The translations under genes and the position numbers were made by a program. The notes below the pieces were generated by a model, which had not been told where the DNA came from, did no database searches, and saw nothing but the letters and a program-made list of their open reading frames with translations. This document shows, one piece after another, positions 10,653 to 18,913 of a DNA stretch of 64,000 nucleotides. Each line of letters opens with the position of its first letter. The stretch's first letter is position 1. This stretch comes from Pseudomonas sp. PA27(2017) (GTDB taxonomy: Bacteria > Pseudomonadota > Gammaproteobacteria > Pseudomonadales > Pseudomonadaceae), in contig NZ_MSXW01000002.1 in NCBI RefSeq assembly GCF_001945445.1, positions 62,001 to 126,000 on the forward strand, read 5' to 3'.

Positions 10653-10710
10653 GCAGACTCGCATGTCTACCTGCATGCGGATCAATCACTCATAGATGGG
10701 GATTTAACGG

Positions 10711-11691
10711 ATGAAACTGAAAAACACCTTAGGCGTAGTCATTGGCTCCTTGGTAGCCGCTACCTCCATGGGCGTGCTGGCTCAAGGCCAAGGCGCTGTC
10801 GAGGTGGAAGGCTTTGCCAACCGCTACTTCACCGACGTTCAGCGTGACTTCGCTCACGACGAAGGCAACCTGTTCGGCGCAAGCGTTGGTTACTATCTGA
10901 CCGACGACGTCGAACTGGCTCTGTCGTACGGCGAGTACCATGACCTGCGTGGCGAAGGCGCTGCTGGCAGCAAGAACATCAAGGGCAACCTGACTGATCT
11001 GAAAGCCCTCTACCACTTCGGCCAGCCGGGTGTAGGTCTGCGTCCGTACGTTTCCGGCGGCGTTGGCCACCAGAGCATCGGCGACGCCAACAAAGGCGGC
11101 CGTGACACTTCCACCCTGGCCATCGTTGGTGGCGGCGCGAAGTACTACTTCACCGAGATGCTGTACGCTCGTGCCGGCGTTGAAGCTCTGTACAACATCG
11201 ACAAGGGTGACACCGAGTGGCAAGCCGGCGTGGGTGTCGGTCTGAACTTCGGCGGCAGCACCCGTCAGGTTGCTCAGGTAACCGAGCCGGCTCCAGAGCC
11301 AGTTCCAGCACCGGCTCCGGTCGTTGAAGAAGCTCCGCAAGTCGTTCGCGTCGAACTGGACGTGAAATTCGACTTCGACAAGGCTGCTGTCAAGCAAGAA
11401 AGCTACGGTGACATCAAGAACCTGGCTGACTTCATGAACCAGTACCCGCAAACCAGCACCACAGTAGAAGGTCACACTGACTCCGTCGGTACTGACGCTT
11501 ACAACCAGAAGCTGTCCGAGCGTCGTGCAAACGCTGTTCGTGACGTGCTGGTCAACCAGTACGGCGTAGGCGCTGACCGCGTTAACTCCGTAGGTTACGG
11601 CGAGTCCCGCCCGGTTGCTGACAACGCTACCGAAGAAGGTCGCGCTATCAACCGTCGCGTTGAAGCTGAAGTAGAAGCCCAAGCCCAGTAA
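10711..11691 (+). CDS. oprF: Major outer-membrane porin OprF
   Basis: The 326-aa precursor has a signal peptide (MKLKNTLGVVIGSLVAATSM, cut after VLA near residue 24). An eight-stranded beta-barrel domain follows (to about residue 185), then a Pro/Ala/Glu linker (EPAPEPVPAPAPVVEEAP) and an OmpA-like peptidoglycan-binding domain (about 212-326; VEGHTDSVGTDAYNQKLSER). OprF is a structural porin that anchors the outer membrane to peptidoglycan. I find no cysteine in the protein, whereas many Pseudomonas OprF proteins carry a four-cysteine linker. The gene lies downstream of sigX, its known activator, and ends at a strong terminator. Confidence 0.97.
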   Translation: MKLKNTLGVVIGSLVAATSMGVLAQGQGAVEVEGFANRYFTDVQRDFAHDEGNLFGASVGYYLTDDVELALSYGEYHDLRGEGAAGSKNIKGNLTDLKALYHFGQPGVGLRPYVSGGVGHQSIGDANKGGRDTSTLAIVGGGAKYYFTEMLYARAGVEALYNIDKGDTEWQAGVGVGLNFGGSTRQVAQVTEPAPEPVPAPAPVVEEAPQVVRVELDVKFDFDKAAVKQESYGDIKNLADFMNQYPQTSTTVEGHTDSVGTDAYNQKLSERRANAVRDVLVNQYGVGADRVNSVGYGESRPVADNATEEGRAINRRVEAEVEAQAQ

Positions 11692-11708
11692 TAGGCTCAG
11701 GCGTCATG

Positions 11709-11735
11709 AAAAACCCGGCTCAGGCCGGGTTTTTC
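11709..11735 (+). terminator. Rho-independent terminator of oprF
   Basis: AAAAACCCGGC (11709-11719), loop TCAG, GCCGGGTTTTT (11724-11734), followed by CTTTG. It lies 17 bp after the oprF stop. Confidence 0.93.
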
Positions 11736-11762
11736 TTTGCCTGCAGAAAAGCTTCGTCCAAT

Positions 11763-11817
11763 AAAAACGGCATCTACCAGAACACCCGATGGGGGAAGGT
11801 GATCTGGCAGATGCCGT
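11763..11817 (-). terminator. Terminator for leftward transcription toward oprF
   Basis: On the minus strand ACGGCATCTGCCAGA (11817-11803) pairs with TCTGGTAGATGCCGT (11781-11767) with one mismatch, and TTTTTATT follows. It would end a transcript from the 104-aa gene at 11977-12291, about 160 bp beyond its stop. No convincing gene was seen in 11736-11976. Confidence 0.65.
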
Positions 11818-11976
11818 GTCCGTTACCTGGCTTCCCATAAGAAGGCTGCAAGGCGTTGTTGATCTTTCTGAAGCAAGCATCGCGCCATATACCCAGAGAG
11901 CTATCTGGTGGCGTTATCGAGCCCTGATGCACAAGGCCTGAACCATAAGCAGGCAACGAGCCCGATATATGGCTCA

Positions 11977-12291
11977 TCATGAGGCAGGGCACGCCCGCGC
12001 CTCTTCCACATAGTCCCTGAGCCAGCGCAGTACTTCCACGGCTTCCCAGCGATTGGGATCGAACATCGCATAGGCCACTCCCTGGTAACCCACCACGTCC
12101 AGCTGACGGTGATAGCCCGCCCGTTGCAGTAGCGCTTCGATCTCGGCGAAGCAGGTGTTGAAGTGCAGACGATTGAACGGCGTTTTACCTTCGGTAACGA
12201 TGCCTTCCAGGTGCAGTTCCTCGACGATGAGGCGCACCTTGTCCAGTGGCATCCGGTTGATCGTGTGTTTGAGTTGCAATACGTCCAGCAT
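11977..12291 (-). CDS. Uncharacterised 104-aa protein, candidate SOS-regulated gene
   Basis: The product starts MLDVLQLKHTINRMPLDKVR after a good ribosome-binding site (GGGAG, 7-nt spacer). It looks soluble, with no signal peptide or membrane helix, and is helix-rich at both ends. A central FNTCFAEIEALLQRAGYH and a C-terminal WEAVEVLRWLRDYVEEARAC are its recognisable features. I do not recognise the family. A 20-bp LexA-type palindrome lies 89 bp upstream of the start, and a minus-strand terminator lies downstream, so it may be a single-gene SOS unit. A longer in-frame start at 12321 is less likely because it lacks the ribosome-binding site. Confidence 0.65.
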   Translation of the reverse strand: MLDVLQLKHTINRMPLDKVRLIVEELHLEGIVTEGKTPFNRLHFNTCFAEIEALLQRAGYHRQLDVVGYQGVAYAMFDPNRWEAVEVLRWLRDYVEEARACPAS

Positions 12292-12377
12292 CGTTGCGCT
12301 CCCGCTATGGCCTGATCTCACCTGGAATGTTCCGGGCCTGCGATCGTGTGGTGACGGCGGCTAGGGTAAATCAAAAG

Positions 12378-12397
12378 TACTGTACAAATAAACAGTA
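12378..12397. promoter_or_regulatory. LexA (SOS) box
   Basis: TACTGT at 12378-12383 and ACAGTA at 12392-12397 form a perfect palindrome with CTG-N10-CAG spacing and an AT-rich centre. This matches the LexA operator consensus. It lies between the minus-strand 104-aa gene (start 12291) and the plus-strand lipoprotein gene (start 12487), so either or both could be controlled. Confidence 0.8.
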
Positions 12398-12439
12398 TTC
12401 GGTGATAGTGAGCCTCGACGCTTGCTGACTCCATGTCTG

Positions 12440-12461
12440 GCGGCGCTGCACACAGCGCCGC
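12440..12461. repeat. GC-rich hairpin upstream of the lipoprotein gene
   Basis: GCGGCGCTG (12440-12448), loop CACA, CAGCGCCGC (12453-12461). It has a nine-bp perfect stem without a T tract and ends 25 bp before the ATG at 12487. It would lie in the leader of any transcript starting near the LexA box. Confidence 0.5.
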
Positions 12462-12486
12462 TGATCGATGCCGAGGACTCCCCGTA

Positions 12487-12879
12487 ATGCACCAGATACT
12501 CATGACAATTGTGCTGTTGGTAACACTGACCGGTTGCGTGCAACCGCAGGTCGAGCAACCCAAGGTCAATGCCAATTACCTGGTCATCGAAGACAACCAG
12601 GCCTGGGCGGTGCTGGTTTCCGACGGCAAACGCGTCGAGGAGCATGGCGTGGTGGTCGACGCCATCAAGCTGGTCAGCAACGATGCCCCCGTGGCTGCCA
12701 GCTACGTGATCGATACGCCCAACTGCGGCAAATTGCAGTGGCTGGTCGAGCGGCAGGACGCTGCCGATGGCGTTACCACCCGCATGACTCTGCACGACAA
12801 CAAGCAGCTGGGCGCATCGAATTGTGTGATCGGCGAAGGCCTGACGCGAATCTGGACGGTACTGGACTATTCCAGTTGA
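12487..12879 (+). CDS. Small putative lipoprotein
   Basis: The 130-aa product starts MHQILMTIVLLVTLTGCVQP, a lipoprotein signal with lipobox LTGC and Cys17. The mature part is soluble and has two further cysteines, in TPNCGKLQW and ASNCVIGEG, which might form a disulfide. I do not recognise the family. GAGGA at 12471-12475 is a loosely spaced ribosome-binding site. The stop codon abuts the convergent LysR gene, which ends at 12880. A LexA box lies about 90 bp upstream, so damage-linked control is possible but unproven. Confidence 0.72.
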   Translation: MHQILMTIVLLVTLTGCVQPQVEQPKVNANYLVIEDNQAWAVLVSDGKRVEEHGVVVDAIKLVSNDAPVAASYVIDTPNCGKLQWLVERQDAADGVTTRMTLHDNKQLGASNCVIGEGLTRIWTVLDYSS

Positions 12880-13815
12880 TCAAGCTCCGGCGCTGGAGGT
12901 GGCTTTACGTTCCTCGGCGGTGATGCGCTGGCATATCTCGATAATCTGTTCTCGCATCCAGCGATTGGCGGGATCCTGATCGGTGCTTTCGTGCCAGTAC
13001 AGGTGGGTTTCCAGGGAGGGGATGCCAGCCACCGGCAGTTCGCTGAAATACAGATCGTTATCCCGGGCGAAGCGCTCCGGCACGGTAATCGCCATGTCGG
13101 TATCGCGCATCACCCGGCAGGCCATCAGGTAGTGTTGCGAACGCAAGGCGATACGCCGCTGAATGCCCATCTTGCCCAGCGCCAGGTCGACATAGCCGAG
13201 GCCGCTGCGGCGGCTGGATATCTGGATATGGGTCAGTGACAGGTAGGCTTCCAGGCTGAGCTTTTCCTTGGCCAGCGGATGCCCATGGCGCATGGCGCAG
13301 ACATAGCGGTCCTCCATCAACTTGACGTGCCGCACCTGCGGGTCGATGTTCAGCGGCGCATCCACGGCGAAGTCCAGTCGCCCGGCGGCCAGTTCCTTGG
13401 TGGTTTCGCGACGGCGCACCAGCATGCTTTCGATGGTGACGCTCGGCGCCTGGCGGCGCAGGCGTTGGAACAGGGGCGGCAGTACGACGGCCTCGGTCAG
13501 GTCGGTCATGCTGATGCGAAAGCTCTTGGTCGCTTGCGCTGGATTGAAGGTGCGGCTTTCCTGCACCGAGATACGCAGTTGCTGCAAGGCGTTGCGCACC
13601 GGCGTGATGATGTTCTGCGCCATGGGAGTGGGCACCATGCCCTGGGCGGTGCGTACGAACAACGGATCGTTGAAGGTCTCGCGCAGGCGGGCCAGGGCGT
13701 TGGACACTGCGGGCTGGGTGATGCCGACGATCTGCCCGGCGCGGGTGAGGTTGGCTTCGGTGTAGATGGCATCGAAGACCACGAAGAGATTGAGATCCAC
13801 CTTGTTCAGGTTCAT
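12880..13815 (-). CDS. LysR-family transcriptional regulator
   Basis: The 311-aa protein starts MNLNKVDLNLFVVFDAIYTE. Its winged helix-turn-helix (LTRAGQIVGITQPAVSNAL, about residues 23-41) is followed by a LysR substrate-binding domain. The N-terminal wording (DLNLFVVFDAIY, FNDPLFVRTAQGMVPTPMAQ) places it in the NodD/LeuO-like branch. It diverges from the acyl-CoA dehydrogenase gene across 140 bp, which suggests it controls that gene. The inducer is unknown, though a fatty-acid-derived acyl compound is a reasonable guess from context. Confidence 0.9.
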   Translation of the reverse strand: MNLNKVDLNLFVVFDAIYTEANLTRAGQIVGITQPAVSNALARLRETFNDPLFVRTAQGMVPTPMAQNIITPVRNALQQLRISVQESRTFNPAQATKSFRISMTDLTEAVVLPPLFQRLRRQAPSVTIESMLVRRRETTKELAAGRLDFAVDAPLNIDPQVRHVKLMEDRYVCAMRHGHPLAKEKLSLEAYLSLTHIQISSRRSGLGYVDLALGKMGIQRRIALRSQHYLMACRVMRDTDMAITVPERFARDNDLYFSELPVAGIPSLETHLYWHESTDQDPANRWMREQIIEICQRITAEERKATSSAGA

Positions 13816-13955
13816 GCCTGAGCGACTCCGTACATTGTTCTTGTGCGCTGATCTTATATCTGTGATGAATGTTTATACACGCTGAAAATAGCGTCGATAA
13901 ATGACCCACCGTCCACTAGCATTCTTCGCATACAGAAACGCAGCCGAGGTGCGCC

Positions 13956-15167
<1,212 letters not shown>

Positions 15168-15171
15168 CGGC

Positions 15172-15366
15172 TTAGCAGCCTGGCTCTTTGTCGGGGCCGG
15201 GCACCAGGCTCAGCTTCTCGCCGTGCAAGCGCATATGAAGCTGGGCTGCGAAGGCGCGAGCGGCACCTTCGTCGTCGAACATCAGCGTGCGTTTGCCCAG
15301 GCGCACGCACCAGCGTACGCCGTCGGGCTTGTCGATTCGCTCGAGCTGCACAGCTTGTTCGGTCAC
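15172..15366 (-). CDS. Small hypothetical protein downstream of terC-like gene
   Basis: The 64-aa product starts MTEQAVQLERIDKPDGVRWC. It is soluble and basic, with a WCVRLGKRTLMFDDEGAA core that looks like a small beta-alpha fold, and ends GPDKEPGC. I do not recognise it. It begins inside the stop region of the TerC-family gene (4-bp overlap at 15363-15366), so the two are probably translationally coupled. It ends 4 bp from the convergent acyl-CoA dehydrogenase stop. Confidence 0.65.
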   Translation of the reverse strand: MTEQAVQLERIDKPDGVRWCVRLGKRTLMFDDEGAARAFAAQLHMRLHGEKLSLVPGPDKEPGC

Positions 15367-16355
15367 GTCGTCTCGGCAGGTTTCTTGTCACGGGTTTTCA
15401 GCAGCGAGAGGATCACGCCGCCGGCCAGTACGCCCATGGTAACGCCGAGCGAGAGCAAGGCGGGAACCTTGATGAAACCGTGCAGGAAAATCTTGCAGCC
15501 GATGAACATCAGCACGATGGCCAGCGCGTACTTGAGGTACACGAAGCGATGCATCAGCGCAGCCAGGGCGAAGTACAACGCGCGCAAGCCAAGGATCGCG
15601 AAGATGTTCGAGGTGTAGACGATGAACGGATCCTGGGTGATGGCGAACACCGCCGGTACGCTGTCCACCGCGAACACCAGATCCGCCAGCTCGATCAGCA
15701 CCAGTGCCAGCAGCAGCGGGGTGGCGAAGAGCAGCATCTTGCCACTGGCCGGATCTTTCTGGCGCACCAGGAATTTGCCGCCGTGCAGGTCGTCCGTGAC
15801 GCGGATGTGCTTGCGCAGGAAGATCAGTAGCTTGTTCTGCGACAGGTCCGGATGCTCGTCATGGTCCTTGCTGAACAGCATCTTGATGCCGGTGAACAAC
15901 AGGAATGCGCCGAACACGTAGAGAATCCAGTCGAACTCCTGCACCAGAGCGGTTCCCAGGCCGATCATGATCGCGCGCAGCACGACCACGCCGATGATCC
16001 CCCAGAACAGCACGCGGTGCTGGTATTTGCGTGGAATGCCAAAAAAGCCGAGGATCATCGCCATGACGAACACGTTGTCCATCGATAGCGACTGTTCGAC
16101 CAGGAAACCCGTGTAGAACTCCAGCGCCTTGGTGGCGCCGAGCTCCCACCAGACCCAGCCGCCAAAGGCGACGCCCACGCTGAAGTAGCCCGAGTAGAGC
16201 AGCAGGCTCTCGCGCATTTCGATTTCGTGTTGGTCGCGGTGCAGCACGCCGAGGTCGAAGACCAGCAGCGCGATGACGATGATGATGAATGCCAGCCAGA
16301 AGTAGTACGGGGTGCCGAGAAACGGCGTGAGCATAAAGGCATGTAGAGCTGTCAT
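15363..16355 (-). CDS. TerC/Alx-family integral membrane protein
   Basis: The 330-aa protein has about nine membrane segments and the TerC-family motifs FLVEQSLSMDNVFVMAMIL and ELADLVFAVDSVPAVFAIT, whose acidic residues are thought to bind metal. Family members include E. coli Alx (manganese export, alkaline-induced) and TerC (tellurite). Length and the N-terminus (TPYYFWLAFIIIVIALLVFD) fit the Alx-like branch. A Shine-Dalgarno GGGAGG lies 4-9 nt before the ATG but inside a predicted stem, so translation may be structurally controlled. A small unknown gene overlaps its 3' end. Confidence 0.9.
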   Translation of the reverse strand: MTALHAFMLTPFLGTPYYFWLAFIIIVIALLVFDLGVLHRDQHEIEMRESLLLYSGYFSVGVAFGGWVWWELGATKALEFYTGFLVEQSLSMDNVFVMAMILGFFGIPRKYQHRVLFWGIIGVVVLRAIMIGLGTALVQEFDWILYVFGAFLLFTGIKMLFSKDHDEHPDLSQNKLLIFLRKHIRVTDDLHGGKFLVRQKDPASGKMLLFATPLLLALVLIELADLVFAVDSVPAVFAITQDPFIVYTSNIFAILGLRALYFALAALMHRFVYLKYALAIVLMFIGCKIFLHGFIKVPALLSLGVTMGVLAGGVILSLLKTRDKKPAETT

Positions 16356-16440
16356 GGGCCCTCCCTGTCGATGCCTAAGTTGAGATTCAACTTAGTGACT
16401 CCGACATCACGATGAGGTGGACTCATCGCCAGAGGGGCCC
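16356..16440 (-). promoter_or_regulatory. Structured 5' leader of the TerC-family gene, possible cis-regulatory RNA
   Basis: A closing helix pairs GGGCCC at 16435-16440 with GGGCCC at 16356-16361, extended with a bulge. It encloses two perfect hairpins: CGATGAG/CTCATCG (16410-16416 with 16422-16428) and CTAAGTTGA/TCAACTTAG (16375-16383 with 16387-16395). The Shine-Dalgarno lies in the closing helix next to the ATG. Related Alx genes are often under manganese or pH riboswitches (yybP-ykoY class), but I do not see that class's loop motifs here. Confidence 0.5.
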
Positions 16441-16508
16441 GGCGTCACATGTCCATAAGGCTAGGATGAAACGTACGGTTCGGCAAGTGCCTGGCGCGCC
16501 TGGAGAAA

Positions 16509-17888
16509 TCAGTAAATCCAGACTTCCACGCGGCGATTCTTGATCCTGCCGCTGTCGCCTTCGTTGTCGGCGACCGGCAGGTCGTCACCCAGGCCGGTGA
16601 CCTCGCGCATCACCACGCCTTCGCGAGCCAGTTCACGGCGTACCGCCATGGCGCGCAATTTGGAAAGCAGCTCGGCACGTGCGGACACCGCCTTGGGGTC
16701 GCCAAAGCCGACCAGCACCACTTTATTCTGCAGCTTGTTGTGTTGGCGCAGGTAATCGAGCACGCGGCGCAGGTCCTGCTGCGCCTTGTTGTCCAGATTG
16801 GCGCTGCCTTCCTGGAAACGGAAGTTCACCGACAGGCGCTGGGCATCGCGGGCCAGTGCCTGATAGGCCGGCGGCATGTCCGCGGTCGCCTCGACTTTCA
16901 CCGCTTCGACGGTTTGCGCGATGAATCCGTTACCCGCCACGATGGCCTGGCCGCGGGGGCTCTGGGCGAAATGCAGCAGCGCTTCGGCCCAGGGGTTGGC
17001 ACTTTTCGGTGGCCCGTACAGGAACAGGCGGCGTGACAGTGGGTAGTCCTCGGTGGCGATCAGCGTCACGCTCGGCGCCATGGGCTGCGAATCGCCCGCG
17101 GCGATGGCCACCGCCTTGGCCTTGCGCACGTAGGGCAGGCCGATGAAGCCGATGCCGTTGGGATCGCGGGCTACCGAGTCGGATAGCTGTTCGCTGGATT
17201 CGAAGCGCTTGGCCTTGCTGGACAGTTGCTTGCCGTTGGCGCCGAGTACCAGTTCCTTGAACGTATCGAAGGTGCCGGAGTTGTCGTCCCGAGCGTACAG
17301 GTCGATGGCGCCGGAGCGGCCGCCCAGCTGTGCCCAGTCGCTGATTTCCCCGGAAAATATCTGCGCCAGTTGCAGGGTGCTCAAGGCATCGATGGGGTTG
17401 CTGGGGTGCAGTACGATCGCCAGGCCGTCGATGGCGATGACCTGCTCGGCGTCCCGGCTCTTCATATTGCCGAAAGAGGACAGGCTGGCGATTTCGGCAT
17501 CCTTGATAGGCCTTGAGGAGGCGGCCAGTTCGGCGCTGCCCTGGCCGATGGCGGTGAAGCCGGTTCCTGATCCGTGGGCGGCAATGGTCACGGTGATCTT
17601 GCGACCTGCGCCATTCACGGCGCTTACAGCCTGCTCGTTTTCCTGGGTCACGCTGGTGCGTATGTCGTTGAGCCCTTGCTCCTGCATCAGGCCCTTGACC
17701 AGTGCCGGGCCTAGCTTGGCGCCGATGGTGTTCGAGCCCTGGATACGCAGCACCGGTCGGTCGTCGGCGGGCAGGGGCAGGGCGGCGAACGCTGTCCAGG
17801 GGCTCAGGTACAGGACGAAACCGAGCAGCAGAAAGGTCGCCGTTCGGCTCCAGGTCTCGTGGTCACAACGGGTTGAGGCGCGCAGCAT
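16509..17888 (-). CDS. PstS-like periplasmic binding protein fused to an OmpA domain
   Basis: The 459-aa precursor starts at ATG 17888 (MLRASTRCDHETWSRTATFL) after AAGGTGA; a longer frame to 18017 lacks support. A signal peptide ends near WTAFA (residue 35). A phosphate-binding-type domain follows: IQGSNTIGAKLGPALV, AHGSGTGFTAIGQGSAELA, DDNSGTFDTFKELVL and DPNGIGFIGLPYV. The last 120 residues form an OmpA-like domain (FRFQEGSANLDNKAQQDL to GRIKNRRVEVWIY) that should bind peptidoglycan. It therefore looks like a cell-wall-tethered anion-binding protein. No ABC permease is adjacent. A Pho-box-like repeat precedes it. The ligand, probably phosphate or another oxyanion, is inferred. Confidence 0.85.
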   Translation of the reverse strand: MLRASTRCDHETWSRTATFLLLGFVLYLSPWTAFAALPLPADDRPVLRIQGSNTIGAKLGPALVKGLMQEQGLNDIRTSVTQENEQAVSAVNGAGRKITVTIAAHGSGTGFTAIGQGSAELAASSRPIKDAEIASLSSFGNMKSRDAEQVIAIDGLAIVLHPSNPIDALSTLQLAQIFSGEISDWAQLGGRSGAIDLYARDDNSGTFDTFKELVLGANGKQLSSKAKRFESSEQLSDSVARDPNGIGFIGLPYVRKAKAVAIAAGDSQPMAPSVTLIATEDYPLSRRLFLYGPPKSANPWAEALLHFAQSPRGQAIVAGNGFIAQTVEAVKVEATADMPPAYQALARDAQRLSVNFRFQEGSANLDNKAQQDLRRVLDYLRQHNKLQNKVVLVGFGDPKAVSARAELLSKLRAMAVRRELAREGVVMREVTGLGDDLPVADNEGDSGRIKNRRVEVWIY

Positions 17889-17931
17889 GCGGCAATCACC
17901 TTGCAAGGGATGGCGGAAGTGCTGCGACGAT

Positions 17932-17960
17932 AAGACAGAAAAATGACTACAAGATGACGC
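17932..17960 (-). promoter_or_regulatory. Candidate Pho box upstream of the PBP-OmpA gene
   Basis: Read on the minus strand: GCGTCAT, four bases, TAGTCAT, four bases, CTGTCTT. These are three 7-bp repeats at 11-bp spacing, each matching the PhoB half-site CTGTCAT at 5 or 6 of 7 positions. TATCGT lies ten bases after the second repeat, a suitable -10 for a PhoB-activated promoter. The start codon is 44 bp downstream of the last repeat. Confidence 0.55.
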
Positions 17961-17964
17961 TCGC

Positions 17965-18777
17965 TCAGCCGAGCTGCAGCCAGATCGGCGCGTGATCCGA
18001 TGGTTTCTCCATGCCACGCAGGTCGTAGTCGATACCCGCGTCCTCCAGGCGATCCTGCAAGGCGCGCGACGCCAGGATCACGTCGATGCGCAGGCCACGC
18101 TTGGGTTCGTCCTCGAAGCCTCGACTGCGGTAGTCGAACCAGCTGAAACGGTCATCGACCTCGGGGTGCAACTGGCGGAAGCTGTCGACCAGGCCCCAGT
18201 TCTTCAGCGTGGCCAGCCACTCGCGTTCCTCCGGCAGAAAGCTGCATTTGCCGGTCTTCAGCCAGCGCTTGCGGTTGACCTCGCCGATGCCGATGTCGCA
18301 GTCCTCGGGGGAGATATTGATATCGCCCATGACGATCAGCGGCTGGTCGTGGGCGAAGCGGCTGCACAGCAGTGTCTGCAGATCCGCATAGAAGCGCTGC
18401 TTGGCAGGAAACTTGGTGGGATGATCGCGGCTCTCGCCCTGGGGAAAGTAGCCATTCATCACCGTCACCGGGTTGCCGTTGGCGTCGGCATAGGTGCCGT
18501 AGATGAAGCGGCGCTGGGACTGTTCATCGTCGTCCGGAAAGCCTTTGGTGATTTCCAGCGGCGCCTGGCGCGACAGCAGCGCCACGCCATAATGGCCCTT
18601 CTGTCCGTGGTAATGCACGTGGTAGCCCAGGTCACGGATTTCCGTTTCGGGGAACTGGTCGTCGCTGACCTTGGTTTCCTGCAGGCCGATCACGTCCGGT
18701 TGGTGCTTCTCGATCAGTGCGGCAAGTTGGTGCGGACGGGCGCGCAAGCCATTGATGTTGAAGGAAACGAGTTTCAT
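17965..18777 (-). CDS. xthA: Exodeoxyribonuclease III
   Basis: The 270-aa enzyme begins [20 protein letters not shown] and carries the exonuclease III/AP-endonuclease motifs: [10 protein letters not shown] (metal-binding Glu), [14 protein letters not shown] (catalytic Asp/Asn) and the C-terminal SDHAPIW with catalytic His. It cuts DNA at abasic sites and removes 3' blocks in base excision repair. Length equals the family norm. The start at 18777 is fixed by the conserved N-terminus; the open frame upstream is coincidental. It lies 76 bp upstream of the PBP-OmpA gene, whose Pho box sits in that gap. Confidence 0.95.
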   Translation of the reverse strand: MKLVSFNINGLRARPHQLAALIEKHQPDVIGLQETKVSDDQFPETEIRDLGYHVHYHGQKGHYGVALLSRQAPLEITKGFPDDDEQSQRRFIYGTYADANGNPVTVMNGYFPQGESRDHPTKFPAKQRFYADLQTLLCSRFAHDQPLIVMGDINISPEDCDIGIGEVNRKRWLKTGKCSFLPEEREWLATLKNWGLVDSFRQLHPEVDDRFSWFDYRSRGFEDEPKRGLRIDVILASRALQDRLEDAGIDYDLRGMEKPSDHAPIWLQLG

Positions 18778-18913
18778 GTCGGCAATCCTGAGCGTAGCGG
18801 GCGGTAAAACCACGATGCTAGCCGATCCGGTCGACGGGCTGCCAGCACGGCGGGAAATCGTTCGATACGTACATGCACTGGAATAGAGCGTTTGCCGTGA
18901 TAGCATCGCCGTC

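Noticed and set aside
11774..11992. 72-codon minus-strand ORF overlapping the end of the 104-aa gene
   Set aside because: It has no clear ribosome-binding site and its last codons lie in a terminator stem; the composition is not protein-like.
16356..16440. Assignment of the TerC leader to the yybP-ykoY riboswitch class
   Set aside because: Gene context fits, but I could not see the conserved loop sequences; left as an unclassified structured leader.
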